Notes under the pieces: generated by a model
Seen by the model: only the letters and a program-made list of their open reading frames with translations
What the model was told of the DNA's origin: nothing
Databases searched by the model: none
Shown: positions 1-8,340 of the stretch, one piece after another
Numbering within the stretch: the stretch's first letter is position 1
How the letters are laid out: the number at the start of each line of letters is the position of its first letter
Made by a program: the position numbers and the translations under genes
Origin: Rubrobacter tropicus
Lineage (GTDB): Bacteria; Actinomycetota; Rubrobacteria; Rubrobacterales; Rubrobacteraceae
DNA: 64,000 nucleotides
Assembly: GCF_011492945.1 (NCBI RefSeq)
Contig: NZ_CP045119.1
Span: 2,976,001-3,040,000 of the forward strand
Reading direction: 5' to 3'

Positions 1-826
1 CCGGCGCCACCTCGTCGAAGCGCCTGCACGCTTTGTGGAGGGTTTTGTTGATCCCCGGGCGCTCGAAGAGCGGCGCCGGGTTGAGGGCGTCCCTGACGAG
101 GAAGCGGTTGGCCCTGCGCTTCAGCGCGAGCGAGAGGGCCGAGGGTGAGATGTTCGACCGGCTCGACGGCGGTTCCGCGTCGGGCAGCCCCAGGAGGCCC
201 GTTATGTTGCCCAGAAATTCCGCGGGCCGCGTTCGGAGAAGTTCGTACGGCTGCGCGAGGACGTTCTCGGCGCCGAAGAGGCTCTTGTAGTAGCCGATCA
301 GGTGCTGGTACTCGAAGAAGTCGTAGCGGAAGACCGGAACGCGCCCCTCGCCCGACACGGCGTTCAGAAACTGCCAGAAAGACGCGGCCCCGCCCCACCT
401 GAGGTACTGCTTGTAGACGGACAGGATCATGCTCCGCTGCTCGCGGATCGTGACGAGGATCCGGGCGTCGGGGAACGCGGCGGCCAGGCGGTCGGCGGTG
501 GCCTTGCTGTCGTGCCCGCCGGCGTAGGGACTACCCGAGAGGCGTTCGTGGGAGAAGACCGGGACGAGGCCCCGCTCCCCGGCCTCCTTCATGCTCCGCC
601 GAAACCTCAGGCGCACGCGCGAGGGGTCGAAGCCGAAGGAGTTTATCCCCACGAACCAGAACCGCACGGGCAGGGGCCCGGCGACGAGGGAGAACCCGAT
701 CTCCTCGTCGATGAACACGTTCTTCTGTAGCCAGGTGGTGCCGGTCTTGTGGTAGCCGATATGCACGAGCGGCCGCACGGGCCAGCCGGTCTCTCCGGGA
801 TGCGTGGGTCGGTCAGGGTCCGTCAT
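1..826 (-). CDS. Sulfotransferase family protein (3' end outside window)
   Basis: Likely PAPS-dependent sulfotransferase. Reading leftward from ATG 826, the frame is open to the window edge (about 275 codons). Near residues 22-34 it has HIGYHKTGTTWLQ, the 5'-phosphosulfate loop of the family. Around residues 125-140 it has LVTIREQRSMILSVYKQYL, which fits the 3'-phosphate-binding region (Arg then Ser). The later segment VFRYDFFEYQHLIGYYKSLF also fits the fold. Its ATG lies inside the last codons of the upstream terpene synthase-like gene (14-base overlap), so the two are probably translationally coupled and the acceptor could be the terpenoid made by the neighbours. That acceptor is inference; the family call is strong. 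The C-terminus cannot be seen. Confidence 0.85.
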   Translation of the reverse strand, partial: MTDPDRPTHPGETGWPVRPLVHIGYHKTGTTWLQKNVFIDEEIGFSLVAGPLPVRFWFVGINSFGFDPSRVRLRFRRSMKEAGERGLVPVFSHERLSGSPYAGGHDSKATADRLAAAFPDARILVTIREQRSMILSVYKQYLRWGGAASFWQFLNAVSGEGRVPVFRYDFFEYQHLIGYYKSLFGAENVLAQPYELLRTRPAEFLGNITGLLGLPDAEPPSSRSNISPSALSLALKRRANRFLVRDALNPAPLFERPGINKTLHKACRRFDEVAP

Positions 827-1796
827 CAGGCCGGGATTCTAAACTAGCGGAAGCCGACGAACCAGGGGACCGGGGCCCGGACCGTTCCGCGAAGCCTTCG
901 ACCTCCGGGAGCACGGGGCGCCAGAGGCCTGTCAGGGGGTCGACGCGGCCGAGGCCGACGGTGCCCGCTCGCCTGCCCTCATCGACTATCCTGGCCTTCG
1001 CCTCTTCCGGCAATCTCTCGTACTCGACCTCGGGCACTCTGCGCGTTACGAGGTGGTCGTAGAGGATCTCGCGCAGCTGGTTTTGACCGACTTCGGGCGT
1101 GGGGTTGAGCGTGAAGTACAGGTCTTCCCAGCCCGTCGCCACGAGCGGCACGTCGAAGAGCTGGGGCTGCTCGAAGCCCACGAAGAAGCTCAGGTCCGGC
1201 ACCGGCACCCCGTAGTACGCCTCGATGAGCGTTCCGCGGTCGGGCACCTCTGCGTTCTTTCGGAACGATTCGACGGCCAGGCCGGCTATGTTCTGGTAGG
1301 GGCCGTCCGCGAAGAGGCCGAAGAGCAGGAGCGGCCCCTCCCCTTCAGCGGTGGCGGCCATGATCTCGTCGCACGCCTCGACCATCGGGCGGTACTCGGG
1401 CGCGGCAAGCGCCCGCCGGTAGTCGCCGTAGAAGCGCACCCGGACCCCGCGCCGGAACAGCTCCTGGTAGACCTCGTCCGTCCCTATGCGGAGCAGCCCA
1501 CCCAGCGCGTGACGGGCGTACTCCTCGCCGCGCCTGAGGTTCAACTCCCCGAAGCTCGGGGCGAGGATCGCGGCGACGCCGTGGTCGAGGACCATCCGGT
1601 AAAACTCCGCCTGACGGCGCACGAGCGTGGAAAGGTAGTCCTCGCGGCGCGCGCCCCTGTGGCCGAGGAACCACCGCCGCGTCCCGTTGAACGGCCACCC
1701 GGCGACCAGGGGCCCTGGGTGGTCGGCAACCCACCCGGCCACGCGCTCCGTGGGCCAATCGAGAAACTCCGGCAGGCCCGAAGGCGGGCTAGGCAT
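813..1796 (-). CDS. Tuberculosinol synthase / tuberculosinyl transferase-like (Rv3378c family)
   Basis: 327 residues, close to the length of M. tuberculosis Rv3378c, which converts tuberculosinyl diphosphate to tuberculosinol or 1-tuberculosinyladenosine. From memory of that protein, the match runs along most of the length: PFNGTRRWF (residues ~35-43), HGVAAILAPSF, VRVRFYGDYRRAL, EAYYGVPVPDLSFFVGF, LYFTLNPTPEV and REILYDHLVTRR all have clear counterparts. Rv3378c has Asp where this protein has Asn in PFNGTRRWF. The C-terminal 30 residues are low-complexity. The start at 1796 has GGAG upstream. The next gene, a sulfotransferase, starts within its end. A class II diterpene cyclase is divergent from it across a short gap. 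The family is confident; the exact product is unknown. Confidence 0.88.
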   Translation of the reverse strand: MPSPPSGLPEFLDWPTERVAGWVADHPGPLVAGWPFNGTRRWFLGHRGARREDYLSTLVRRQAEFYRMVLDHGVAAILAPSFGELNLRRGEEYARHALGGLLRIGTDEVYQELFRRGVRVRFYGDYRRALAAPEYRPMVEACDEIMAATAEGEGPLLLFGLFADGPYQNIAGLAVESFRKNAEVPDRGTLIEAYYGVPVPDLSFFVGFEQPQLFDVPLVATGWEDLYFTLNPTPEVGQNQLREILYDHLVTRRVPEVEYERLPEEAKARIVDEGRRAGTVGLGRVDPLTGLWRPVLPEVEGFAERSGPRSPGSSASASLESRPDDGP

Positions 1797-1910
1797 CTCT
1801 CCACTCCAAACTTTCTACCTCGGTTCCGGCGGGTCTCCCTGACCGGCCAAGACTAGATGGCGTCCGGGGCGAATACAAGCGTCTATCGGGCACTGTTTCA
1901 GACGCGCGGG

Positions 1911-1916
1911 TACAAT
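1911..1916 (+). promoter_or_regulatory. -10 box candidate for the diterpene cyclase gene
   Basis: TACAAT lies 40 bases before ATG 1956 with no convincing -35 box. It would put the transcript start near 1922, downstream of the alternative in-frame ATG at 1857, and so supports 1956 as the start. Confidence 0.4.
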
Positions 1917-1955
1917 CCTGCCACTGGGCTACGGGCAAGAGGGGGCCAGTCACCC

Positions 1956-3515
1956 ATGACGGAGCAGTACAGGCGAGAGCTCGGGCTCAGCCCTAACGAC
2001 AACGGAGATCGGGGCGTGGTACCCGAAGACGAACGCCGGGCCGTTGCGCGGCTGATCGAGCGCGGCCTCTCCCGGCCCCTGCAGGCGACGGACTACGACA
2101 CGTCCTGGGCCCTTCGCCTCTCGAACGCCAACGGCACCCCCGCGTACCCGCGCCTGCTCGGGCCGCTGCTGGACCGCCAGCGCGAAGACGGGAGCTGGGG
2201 GGGTCAGATACACCACGGCCACGACCGCCTGCTCACCACGCTCGCGGTCGTAATAGCCATATCCGGCCTTGCCGACCCCAGGGCCGAGGAGTCCCGCGAC
2301 GCGGGCGTGCTCTACCTCCGCCGGCATTCCGAAGACCTCGACCCCGAAACCGACAGAACCATAGGGTTCGAGCTGATCTTCCCCGCCCTCCTCGAGGAGG
2401 CGGCCGAGATCGGCCTGGACCTGCCCCTCGCCGCCCCGCGGCATCTCGAACGGGAACGCGAGGCAAAGCTGAATCTCCTGCCGAAGGACGGCATCTTAAC
2501 CTCCCACACGACCGCCCTGTTCTCCCTGGAGGCCTTCCGCCCGAACCTGGACGTGGAAGAAGCCGCGGGGCTCTTGCTAGACAACGGGTCGATGGCGAAC
2601 TCACCGTCGGCCACGGCCTGCCTTCTGGGCCAGATCCCCGACTGGCGGGACAGGCTGCCGCGGAGCGCGGCCTACCTGGACGCCCTCCTCGCGCCCCCGG
2701 CCTCCGGCCTCCCCGCCGCCCACCCGTGCGACGTGTTCGTCCGGGCCTGGACTTTGTATTACATGCAACACGGCGGCCTCTTCGAGGCAAACAGGGACCT
2801 GCTCGAACCGTACCTGGAGCATCTCTGGGGCAGCGTCTGGCCGAAGGGCGTCGGGTTCGCCTCGACGAGCGGTTTCGTGGACTCGGACGACACCGCCATG
2901 ACGATGCTGGTCCTGCACCGCGCGGGTTACGAGGTGGACGGAAGCCTGCTGCTCGCCTTCGAAGAAGACCGCTGGTTCTCGGTGCACAAGCACGAGAGCA
3001 ACCCTTCGGTAAGCGCGAACCTGCACATCCTGGAGGCGTCGCCGGTAATCCCCGAGAAAGACCGGGGGCGCGTGAGGGAGAAGATCCTGGCCCACCTCTT
3101 CGCCATCCGGCGGGGTGGCGCCTACTGGCGGGACAAGTGGCACGCCTCGGTCTACTATCCGACCACCAGGGCACTCGCCATCCTCTCCCGGTACGAGCGG
3201 TCGCGGCTTGAGCCGACCGTGGAGTGGCTACTCGCCAACCAGCGTTCGGACGGCTCGTGGGGCGAACATATGCCGACGACCGAGGAGACGTCGCTGGTGC
3301 TGCTCTCTTTGCTCCAGTACCACAGGACCGCGCGGCCCGTCCCCAAGGAACCGATGCGCCGGGCGGCGGCCTACCTTTTAGCCGCGGACGGGCCTACGGA
3401 TCGGGGTTTCCCCGAGTTGTGGATAGGCAAGTCCCTCTACGCGCCGATCTTCGTCATCGAGGCCGTCAGGCTCTCCGCGCTTACGCTCTACAAAGACACC
3501 TTCGGAGAAGCGTAA
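1956..3515 (+). CDS. Class II diterpene cyclase (Rv3377c-like, halimadienyl/kolavenyl diphosphate synthase type)
   Basis: 519 residues from ATG 1956, which follows a purine-rich GAGGGGG; an in-frame ATG at 1857 lies upstream of the likely promoter. It is expected to protonate and cyclise geranylgeranyl diphosphate without removing the diphosphate. The catalytic acid motif DSDD of class II cyclases is at residues ~309-312 (FVDSDDTAM). QW-type repeats are seen at ~73 (REDGSWGGQ) and ~428 (RSDGSWGEH). The N-terminal ATDYDTSWALRL and the C-terminal WRDKWHASVYYPTTRAL match M. tuberculosis Rv3377c in order and position as I recall them. It is divergent from the Rv3378c-like partner, and its TAA overlaps the ATG of the next gene (TAATG). 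The cyclase family is confident; the carbon skeleton made is not known. Confidence 0.9.
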   Translation: MTEQYRRELGLSPNDNGDRGVVPEDERRAVARLIERGLSRPLQATDYDTSWALRLSNANGTPAYPRLLGPLLDRQREDGSWGGQIHHGHDRLLTTLAVVIAISGLADPRAEESRDAGVLYLRRHSEDLDPETDRTIGFELIFPALLEEAAEIGLDLPLAAPRHLEREREAKLNLLPKDGILTSHTTALFSLEAFRPNLDVEEAAGLLLDNGSMANSPSATACLLGQIPDWRDRLPRSAAYLDALLAPPASGLPAAHPCDVFVRAWTLYYMQHGGLFEANRDLLEPYLEHLWGSVWPKGVGFASTSGFVDSDDTAMTMLVLHRAGYEVDGSLLLAFEEDRWFSVHKHESNPSVSANLHILEASPVIPEKDRGRVREKILAHLFAIRRGGAYWRDKWHASVYYPTTRALAILSRYERSRLEPTVEWLLANQRSDGSWGEHMPTTEETSLVLLSLLQYHRTARPVPKEPMRRAAAYLLAADGPTDRGFPELWIGKSLYAPIFVIEAVRLSALTLYKDTFGEA

Positions 3516-5941
3516 TGGGCTGGCTGCTCAAAGTAGGCAGCCAGGACCCAGACCTGCGCCAGAAAGGCCGCATACTCGCGATCATCCTCTGGGGAATGGT
3601 GATCACCGCGATCGGCCTCGCCGTGTTCAACCTGGTCAGGCAAGAGTTCGTCTACAACTTCTCCAACGCCCTTTCCATAGCGATACTCCTTCTCCTGCTG
3701 CTGGCGAACCGGCTCGGGTACGTGCTGCCGGCCGGGATGGTCGCGATGCTGATCATGACCATCGGCCCGTTCGTCTTGTTCGACAAGAGCGCGACCGAGG
3801 CGACCTACGTCATCCTGGCTTTCCCGATCTTTATAGCGGGCTTCCTGATAGCCCCCTGGGCCAGCCTCGCGGTCGTCGCCGTGATAGGCGCGATCTACGT
3901 GGTAACCGGGGTGGCGGCCCTGATCTCCTACATCCCGCTCCTGGTCTTCTTTATCTTCGCCGTGATCGTCTACCTCTTCGCCCAGAGCGTCCGCCAGGCC
4001 GAGTTCAAGTACCGCTCGATCTTCGAGAACGCGACCGACGGTATCTACCAGTCCACGCCCGACGGACGCCTCACCACGGTCAACCCGGCGATGGCCCGCA
4101 TCTTCGGCTACGACTCGCCGGACGAGATGATCCAGGCCGTCTCCCACATCGGCCGCGAACTCTACGCGGACCCGTCGGAGCGCCAGAAGACCCTCAACCG
4201 GGTCGCGGAGGAGGGCACGGTCTCTAACGTGGAGAGCGTGGGGAGGCGCAGGGGCGGCGAGGAGGTCTGGCTCTCCTGGAGCGCCCGCGCGATCCGGGGC
4301 GCCGACGGCCGGATCGAGGGCTACGAGGGAACGGTCGAGGACATAACGGAGCGGAAGCGCGCCGAGGCCGAGCTGCGCAACGCCCAGACCGCGGCCGAGG
4401 CGGCGAACCGGGCCAAGAGCGAGTTTCTGGCGAACATGTCCCACGAGATCCGCACCCCCATGAACGGCGTCATAGGCATGACGGGTCTCCTCCTCGATAC
4501 CGACCTCACGCCCGAACAACAGGGCTACGCAAGGACCGTCCGCTCTTCGGGCGAGGTGCTTCTGGCCCTCCTCGACGACATCCTCGACTTCTCCAAGATC
4601 GAAGCCGGCGAGACCCGCATAGAGCGCCTGGACTTCGGCCCGCACGAGGTAGTAAACGAGGCGGTCGCCCCCTTCGAACGCAAGGCCAAGGAGAAGGGCC
4701 TCGTGTTTAGCTACCGGATCTCCGAGGACGTCCCGGCCCTGCTCGAAGGCGACCCCCTGCGCATCAGGCAGGTACTAACGAACCTGCTCGACAACGCCCT
4801 GAAGTTTACGCACGAGGGCGGGGTCTCCCTGAAGGTCGAGAGGACAGACACCGCGGACGACGCGGCGACTATCCGCTTCGAGGTCTCGGACACCGGAATC
4901 GGCATGACCGAGGAGCAGAGGGGCAGACTCTTCCGCTCGTTCTCCCAGGCTGACGCCTCGACGACGCGGCGCTACGGGGGCACGGGCCTGGGCCTCGCCA
5001 TAAGCAAGCGCCTGGTCGAGCTCATGGGGGGCGAGATAGGCGTACAGAGCGAGCCCGGCGCCGGCAGCACCTTCCACTTCTCGCTGCCCCTCGGTCTTTT
5101 GGAGGAGGCGGTCTCGCCGCGTCCCGTCACCAAGACGGTGCCCCCACCGGAACAGAACGGCCTCACGAACCACGAGGGCCAGCGCCTGCTCGTTGCCGAG
5201 GACACGATGGTGAACCAGATCGTCGCGGTCGAGCTCCTCAAGAGGCGCGGTTACGAGGTGGACGTGGTGGAGAACGGGTCGGAGGCCGTCGAGGCCGCCG
5301 CCCGGACCCGGTACGCGGCGATCCTCATGGACATCCAGATGCCGGGCATGGACGGCTACGAGGCGACGGCGGAGATCCGGCGCAAAGAGCCCCGGGCCGC
5401 AGGACCCCATCGTCGCGATCACGGCCCACGCCCTCCACGGCGACCGCGAGAAGGCCATCGAGGCCGGCATGGACGACTATATCTCCAAGCCCATCAGGCC
5501 GGAGGAACTCGACCGGATACTCGACACCTGGCTCTCCCCCACCCCCACGCCCACCGGTCACCACCGCACGAAGCCCCCTCCCCTCCACGGCCCGAAGGTT
5601 CCCTCGACGGGGAGATCCTCGCCGACCTGCGCACCATCCAACGCGAGGGCGGGGGCGAGATCGTCACCGAACTCCTGCGGGCTTTCTTCGACGAGACCCC
5701 ACCCCTCATGGAGACGCTCCACGGGGCCGCCAGAGAAGCCGACGCCCCCACCCTCAAACGCGCCGCCCACGCCATTAACGGGATCGCCCGGGCCGTCGGC
5801 GCGAGACGGATGTCCGAAATCTGCATGGAACTCGAAAACCTCGCCGACGAGGGAGACTTCTCCCGTATACCCGACCAACTGGAAGAGTTGGAGAGCGAAC
5901 AGAGCCGGGTCAACGCCCTCCTCGCAAAGGGACTGGCTTAG
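3515..5941 (+). CDS. Membrane PAS hybrid histidine kinase with REC and HPt domains; REC C-half frameshifted
   Basis: 808 codons from ATG 3515, overlapping the cyclase stop. Order: five to six membrane helices (~20-160), PAS (~162-290), HisKA with the phospho-His in [10 protein letters not shown] (~310), HATPase (N box ~417, GTGLGLAI ~489), REC (~556) with phospho-Asp in [12 protein letters not shown] (~606), and HPt (~698-808, [13 protein letters not shown]). After the REC Asp the reading frame is wrong between about 5389 and 5600. In that stretch another frame encodes the expected [15 protein letters not shown] and [14 protein letters not shown], which carry the conserved Thr and Lys. Two compensating one-base indels in C-rich runs explain this; they could be sequencing errors or real mutations. 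Coupling to the cyclase suggests a signalling input to, or co-expression with, the terpenoid genes. Confidence 0.88.
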   Translation: MGWLLKVGSQDPDLRQKGRILAIILWGMVITAIGLAVFNLVRQEFVYNFSNALSIAILLLLLLANRLGYVLPAGMVAMLIMTIGPFVLFDKSATEATYVILAFPIFIAGFLIAPWASLAVVAVIGAIYVVTGVAALISYIPLLVFFIFAVIVYLFAQSVRQAEFKYRSIFENATDGIYQSTPDGRLTTVNPAMARIFGYDSPDEMIQAVSHIGRELYADPSERQKTLNRVAEEGTVSNVESVGRRRGGEEVWLSWSARAIRGADGRIEGYEGTVEDITERKRAEAELRNAQTAAEAANRAKSEFLANMSHEIRTPMNGVIGMTGLLLDTDLTPEQQGYARTVRSSGEVLLALLDDILDFSKIEAGETRIERLDFGPHEVVNEAVAPFERKAKEKGLVFSYRISEDVPALLEGDPLRIRQVLTNLLDNALKFTHEGGVSLKVERTDTADDAATIRFEVSDTGIGMTEEQRGRLFRSFSQADASTTRRYGGTGLGLAISKRLVELMGGEIGVQSEPGAGSTFHFSLPLGLLEEAVSPRPVTKTVPPPEQNGLTNHEGQRLLVAEDTMVNQIVAVELLKRRGYEVDVVENGSEAVEAAARTRYAAILMDIQMPGMDGYEATAEIRRKEPRAAGPHRRDHGPRPPRRPREGHRGRHGRLYLQAHQAGGTRPDTRHLALPHPHAHRSPPHEAPSPPRPEGSLDGEILADLRTIQREGGGEIVTELLRAFFDETPPLMETLHGAAREADAPTLKRAAHAINGIARAVGARRMSEICMELENLADEGDFSRIPDQLEELESEQSRVNALLAKGLA

Positions 5942-6107
5942 AGGTTTCAGGCATCAGGTTTCAGGTATCAGGGGATTCGGAGAATGCTTCCTGCGTTTCC
6001 GACGCTCATGGTCGAGACTGAACCGCCTCTTCCATGCGTATCAAGACGCACACACGTACAAGAACCCATGTCAGTCCAACACCCACCTGAAACCTGATGC
6101 CTGATGT
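5942..6107. repeat. Inverted pair of TTTCAGGCATCAGG-type repeats
   Basis: The left arm (5943-5971) is built from the words GGTTTCAGGCATCAGG and TTTCAGGTATCAGG. The right arm (6088-6107) is their complement, CCTGAAACCTGATGCCTGAT. The pair fills the gap between two convergent genes and could fold as a long hairpin or act as a bidirectional terminator. It belongs to the dispersed family described in the findings. Confidence 0.7.
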
Positions 6108-7856
6108 TTACCCGTATTCGGGCAACGGTCCTCCGGCATCCCTCAGCACGTAGCCTTCGTACATCCTTTTGACGACGTCGGGGTTGTTGGCGGCTATGTT
6201 CCGGTTCATCTTTGGATCTTTCTCGAGGTCGAAGAGCTTGGCGTCGGAGCCGTCGTCGGCGGAGAACATGGCGTAGCGGTCGTCGCGGGCCCAGACGTGG
6301 TCGTGGTAGCCGAGGGTGAAGTGGGGGCGCGGCTCGGGCTCGCCGCCGCTGAAGAAGGTGGTCAGGTTCTGGCCGGTCATCTGTTCCGGGGGTTCGATGC
6401 CGAGGTGGCCGAGGATAGTCGGGGCGACGTCGTGGGTGGAGGCGAAGTAGTCGCTGGTCTGGCCGGCGGAGCGGCCTTCTGGGTGCCGGATCATGAACGG
6501 CACGTCCGTCGTCTCCGGGTAGAGGGCGTAGTGGGGCTTGCCGACGAGGCCGTGCTCGCCCAGGATCATGCCGTGGTCCGATAGCAGCAGAACGAGCGTG
6601 TCCTCGAAGAGGTTCAGCTCCTCCATCTTGTCCATGAACCGCCCGAGCCAGCGGTCCATCATCGTCAGCTCGCCGGCGTAAAGGGCGTTCATCCGGTCGA
6701 GCTGCGCCTCCGTCAGGTAGTCGCTCGGGCCGTAGACCGGCGCGTAGGGCTCGGGACCGTCGTGCCCCTCGGAGTACATGTTGGTGTACTTCTCCGGCGG
6801 GTCCCAGGGGGCGTGCGGGTCGTAGACGTCGATCGTCAGGAAGAAAGGTCCGACGTCCCTGGCCGACTCCAGGAACTCGGAGGCGCGGTTGAAGACCCGC
6901 GGGGCGAACCAGTCTTCCTCGTCGCGGCGGTCGGCCGTGTTGGCGAAGTACTGGGCGAAGTACTGCTCGCCGCCCGTTCCGGAGTCGGGGTTGGCTATAA
7001 AGGCGCCGTTCAGCCTCTCGGGGGGGCAGGTCCATATCGGGCGGTACTTGTCCGTGGTCTGGCCGCGGAAGAAGTCCCAGACGTCGAATCCCCGGTGCAT
7101 GTTGTAGGCGGGCTTGTACTGCTGGAGGTTGTCCGAGACGAAGAGGTTGAGGTAGCCGTTCTGCTTGAGGACCTCGGCCAGGGTTACCTGATCCAGGGGA
7201 ATAGGCTGCCACCCCCGAAGTGAGATGTTCTCCCCCTCCGGCGGGTCCCAGTTCCTAAAAGGCCAGGTGCGCGTTCCGGTATGGATGGCCCTCCTGGCGC
7301 AGATGGTGGGCGTCGACTCGGGATAGGCCCGCGTAAACCGCAGGCTCTCCCCCGCCAAAGCGTCAAGGTTCGGCGTCCGTATCCAGCCGTTGCCGTAGGC
7401 CCCGATGTGGTCCTTACGCAAGGTGTCGACGACGATCAGGACGACGTTCTGCCCCCCGTCGACGCCGCCTGGTCTCCGCGGCGGTTCCCTCTGCACGCCC
7501 TGCTCCGTGCTGCAGGCGTTCGCGCCGAGCAGGGCCATCCCGGCCGTGCCGACCCCCGCCGCTTTCAGGAAGTCTCGTCTGGTAAACGTGCGCCGCAGGG
7601 CTACCCCTTTCAGATCTCGGAGAGTCTTCGACGCACGCGAGGATATCAGAACGGGCGGGGAAGGGACCGAGAGGCCCCGCCCCCGGAACGGACGCGCTCG
7701 CCGGTTAGAAAAGGAACTTCTTCCCGCGATCGGCCGACGCCGAGATCCTCTCGTAGAAAACCCTGTCGACACCCGGCCCGCAACCCGCGGAGTCCGGCAG
7801 GTCGTCTTCGCCACGTGGTGGCTGCGTCCTCGGGTGCGGCCCTTGCATCCTGACAT
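6108..7856 (-). CDS. Tat-exported sulfatase/alkaline phosphatase-superfamily hydrolase
   Basis: The sulfatase fold is recognised from VVLIVVDTLRKDHIGAYG, TPNLDALAGESLRFTRAYPE, LLSDHGMILGEHGLVGKP and DVPFMIRHPEG. A twin-arginine signal, TRRDFLKAAG followed by GMALLGANAC, sits about 90 residues into the frame read from ATG 7856. The true start is probably nearer 7600, but no ATG/GTG/TTG gives a shorter Tat leader; a CTG near 7600 preceded by AAAGGGG is one option. The usual Cys-x-Pro-x-Arg maturation motif is absent: the equivalent segment reads PTICARRAIHTG. It may therefore not be formylglycine-activated and could act on a phosphate rather than a sulfate ester. It is convergent with the histidine kinase gene. 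Confidence 0.82.
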   Translation of the reverse strand: MSGCKGRTRGRSHHVAKTTCRTPRVAGRVSTGFSTRGSRRRPIAGRSSFSNRRARPFRGRGLSVPSPPVLISSRASKTLRDLKGVALRRTFTRRDFLKAAGVGTAGMALLGANACSTEQGVQREPPRRPGGVDGGQNVVLIVVDTLRKDHIGAYGNGWIRTPNLDALAGESLRFTRAYPESTPTICARRAIHTGTRTWPFRNWDPPEGENISLRGWQPIPLDQVTLAEVLKQNGYLNLFVSDNLQQYKPAYNMHRGFDVWDFFRGQTTDKYRPIWTCPPERLNGAFIANPDSGTGGEQYFAQYFANTADRRDEEDWFAPRVFNRASEFLESARDVGPFFLTIDVYDPHAPWDPPEKYTNMYSEGHDGPEPYAPVYGPSDYLTEAQLDRMNALYAGELTMMDRWLGRFMDKMEELNLFEDTLVLLLSDHGMILGEHGLVGKPHYALYPETTDVPFMIRHPEGRSAGQTSDYFASTHDVAPTILGHLGIEPPEQMTGQNLTTFFSGGEPEPRPHFTLGYHDHVWARDDRYAMFSADDGSDAKLFDLEKDPKMNRNIAANNPDVVKRMYEGYVLRDAGGPLPEYG

Positions 7857-7904
7857 TCGCCGGGCGGCTCACGACGAGCTTCGCCGTAGGTGGGATCTAA
7901 CAGG

Positions 7905-8327
7905 TCACATCGTCTTCTTGAACGTGAGCAGGAGCTTTTGGGCGCGGGAGGGCTCCCCGGCGAACTCTTCGCCCGTCAGGGGGGAGTTCAAGAACTCGCT
8001 GTAGCCGGGGATGGACTGGGTCTCCGGCGAGTGGAGGTCGCGGAAGCCCATCGACCAGTCGGGGAATTGCCGCGATTCGGTGAAGCCTTGCTGCAGGGTG
8101 ATCTCACCCTTGTGACGGGGATCTGCCGCGATCTTGTCGTATAGCGCGCGGACGGCCCCCTCTTCTCCTTCGAGGACCTGCATGAAGTTGCCGTCCTTGT
8201 AGAGCAGCATCCCCGTGATCCCGGCCCGCGCGTTGTTGTCGCGGCTCGTCGCCAGAAGATCGGCCAGGTCCGACCGCGAAAAGGGCCTGGCGGCGGAGCT
8301 CACGTAAACGAGAAAGAACAACGACAC
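7905..8327 (-). CDS. BLUF domain blue-light (flavin) sensor
   Basis: 140 residues if started at GTG 8327. With that start the flavin-site residues fall at Tyr8 (LVYVSS), Asn32 (NNARAGITG), Gln50 (FMQVLEG) and Trp91 (PDWSMGF), the same positions as in PixD/Slr1694-type BLUF proteins, which supports the start. These residues bind FAD and drive the light-induced hydrogen-bond switch. After the BLUF domain there is only a ~45-residue tail and no output domain, so it probably works through a partner protein. The glutamine-rich gene just upstream, 13 bases away on the same strand, is a candidate. The BLUF identity is strong; the partner is inferred. Confidence 0.9.
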   Translation of the reverse strand: MSLFFLVYVSSAARPFSRSDLADLLATSRDNNARAGITGMLLYKDGNFMQVLEGEEGAVRALYDKIAADPRHKGEITLQQGFTESRQFPDWSMGFRDLHSPETQSIPGYSEFLNSPLTGEEFAGEPSRAQKLLLTFKKTM

Positions 8328-8340
8328 CCCCAAAGAACGC

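Noticed and set aside
1053-1856. Long plus-strand open frame of 267 codons
   Set aside because: It is antisense to the Rv3378c-like gene, shows no family resemblance and is His/Arg/Val-rich as expected from a GC-rich shadow frame.
3488-4645. 385-codon minus-strand frame opposite the histidine kinase
   Set aside because: Composition typical of antisense frames in GC-rich DNA and no recognisable domain.
5942-6107. CRISPR-like spacing of short repeats
   Set aside because: The repeats are degenerate 6-8-base units in inverted arms without uniform spacers, and no cas genes occur anywhere in the window.
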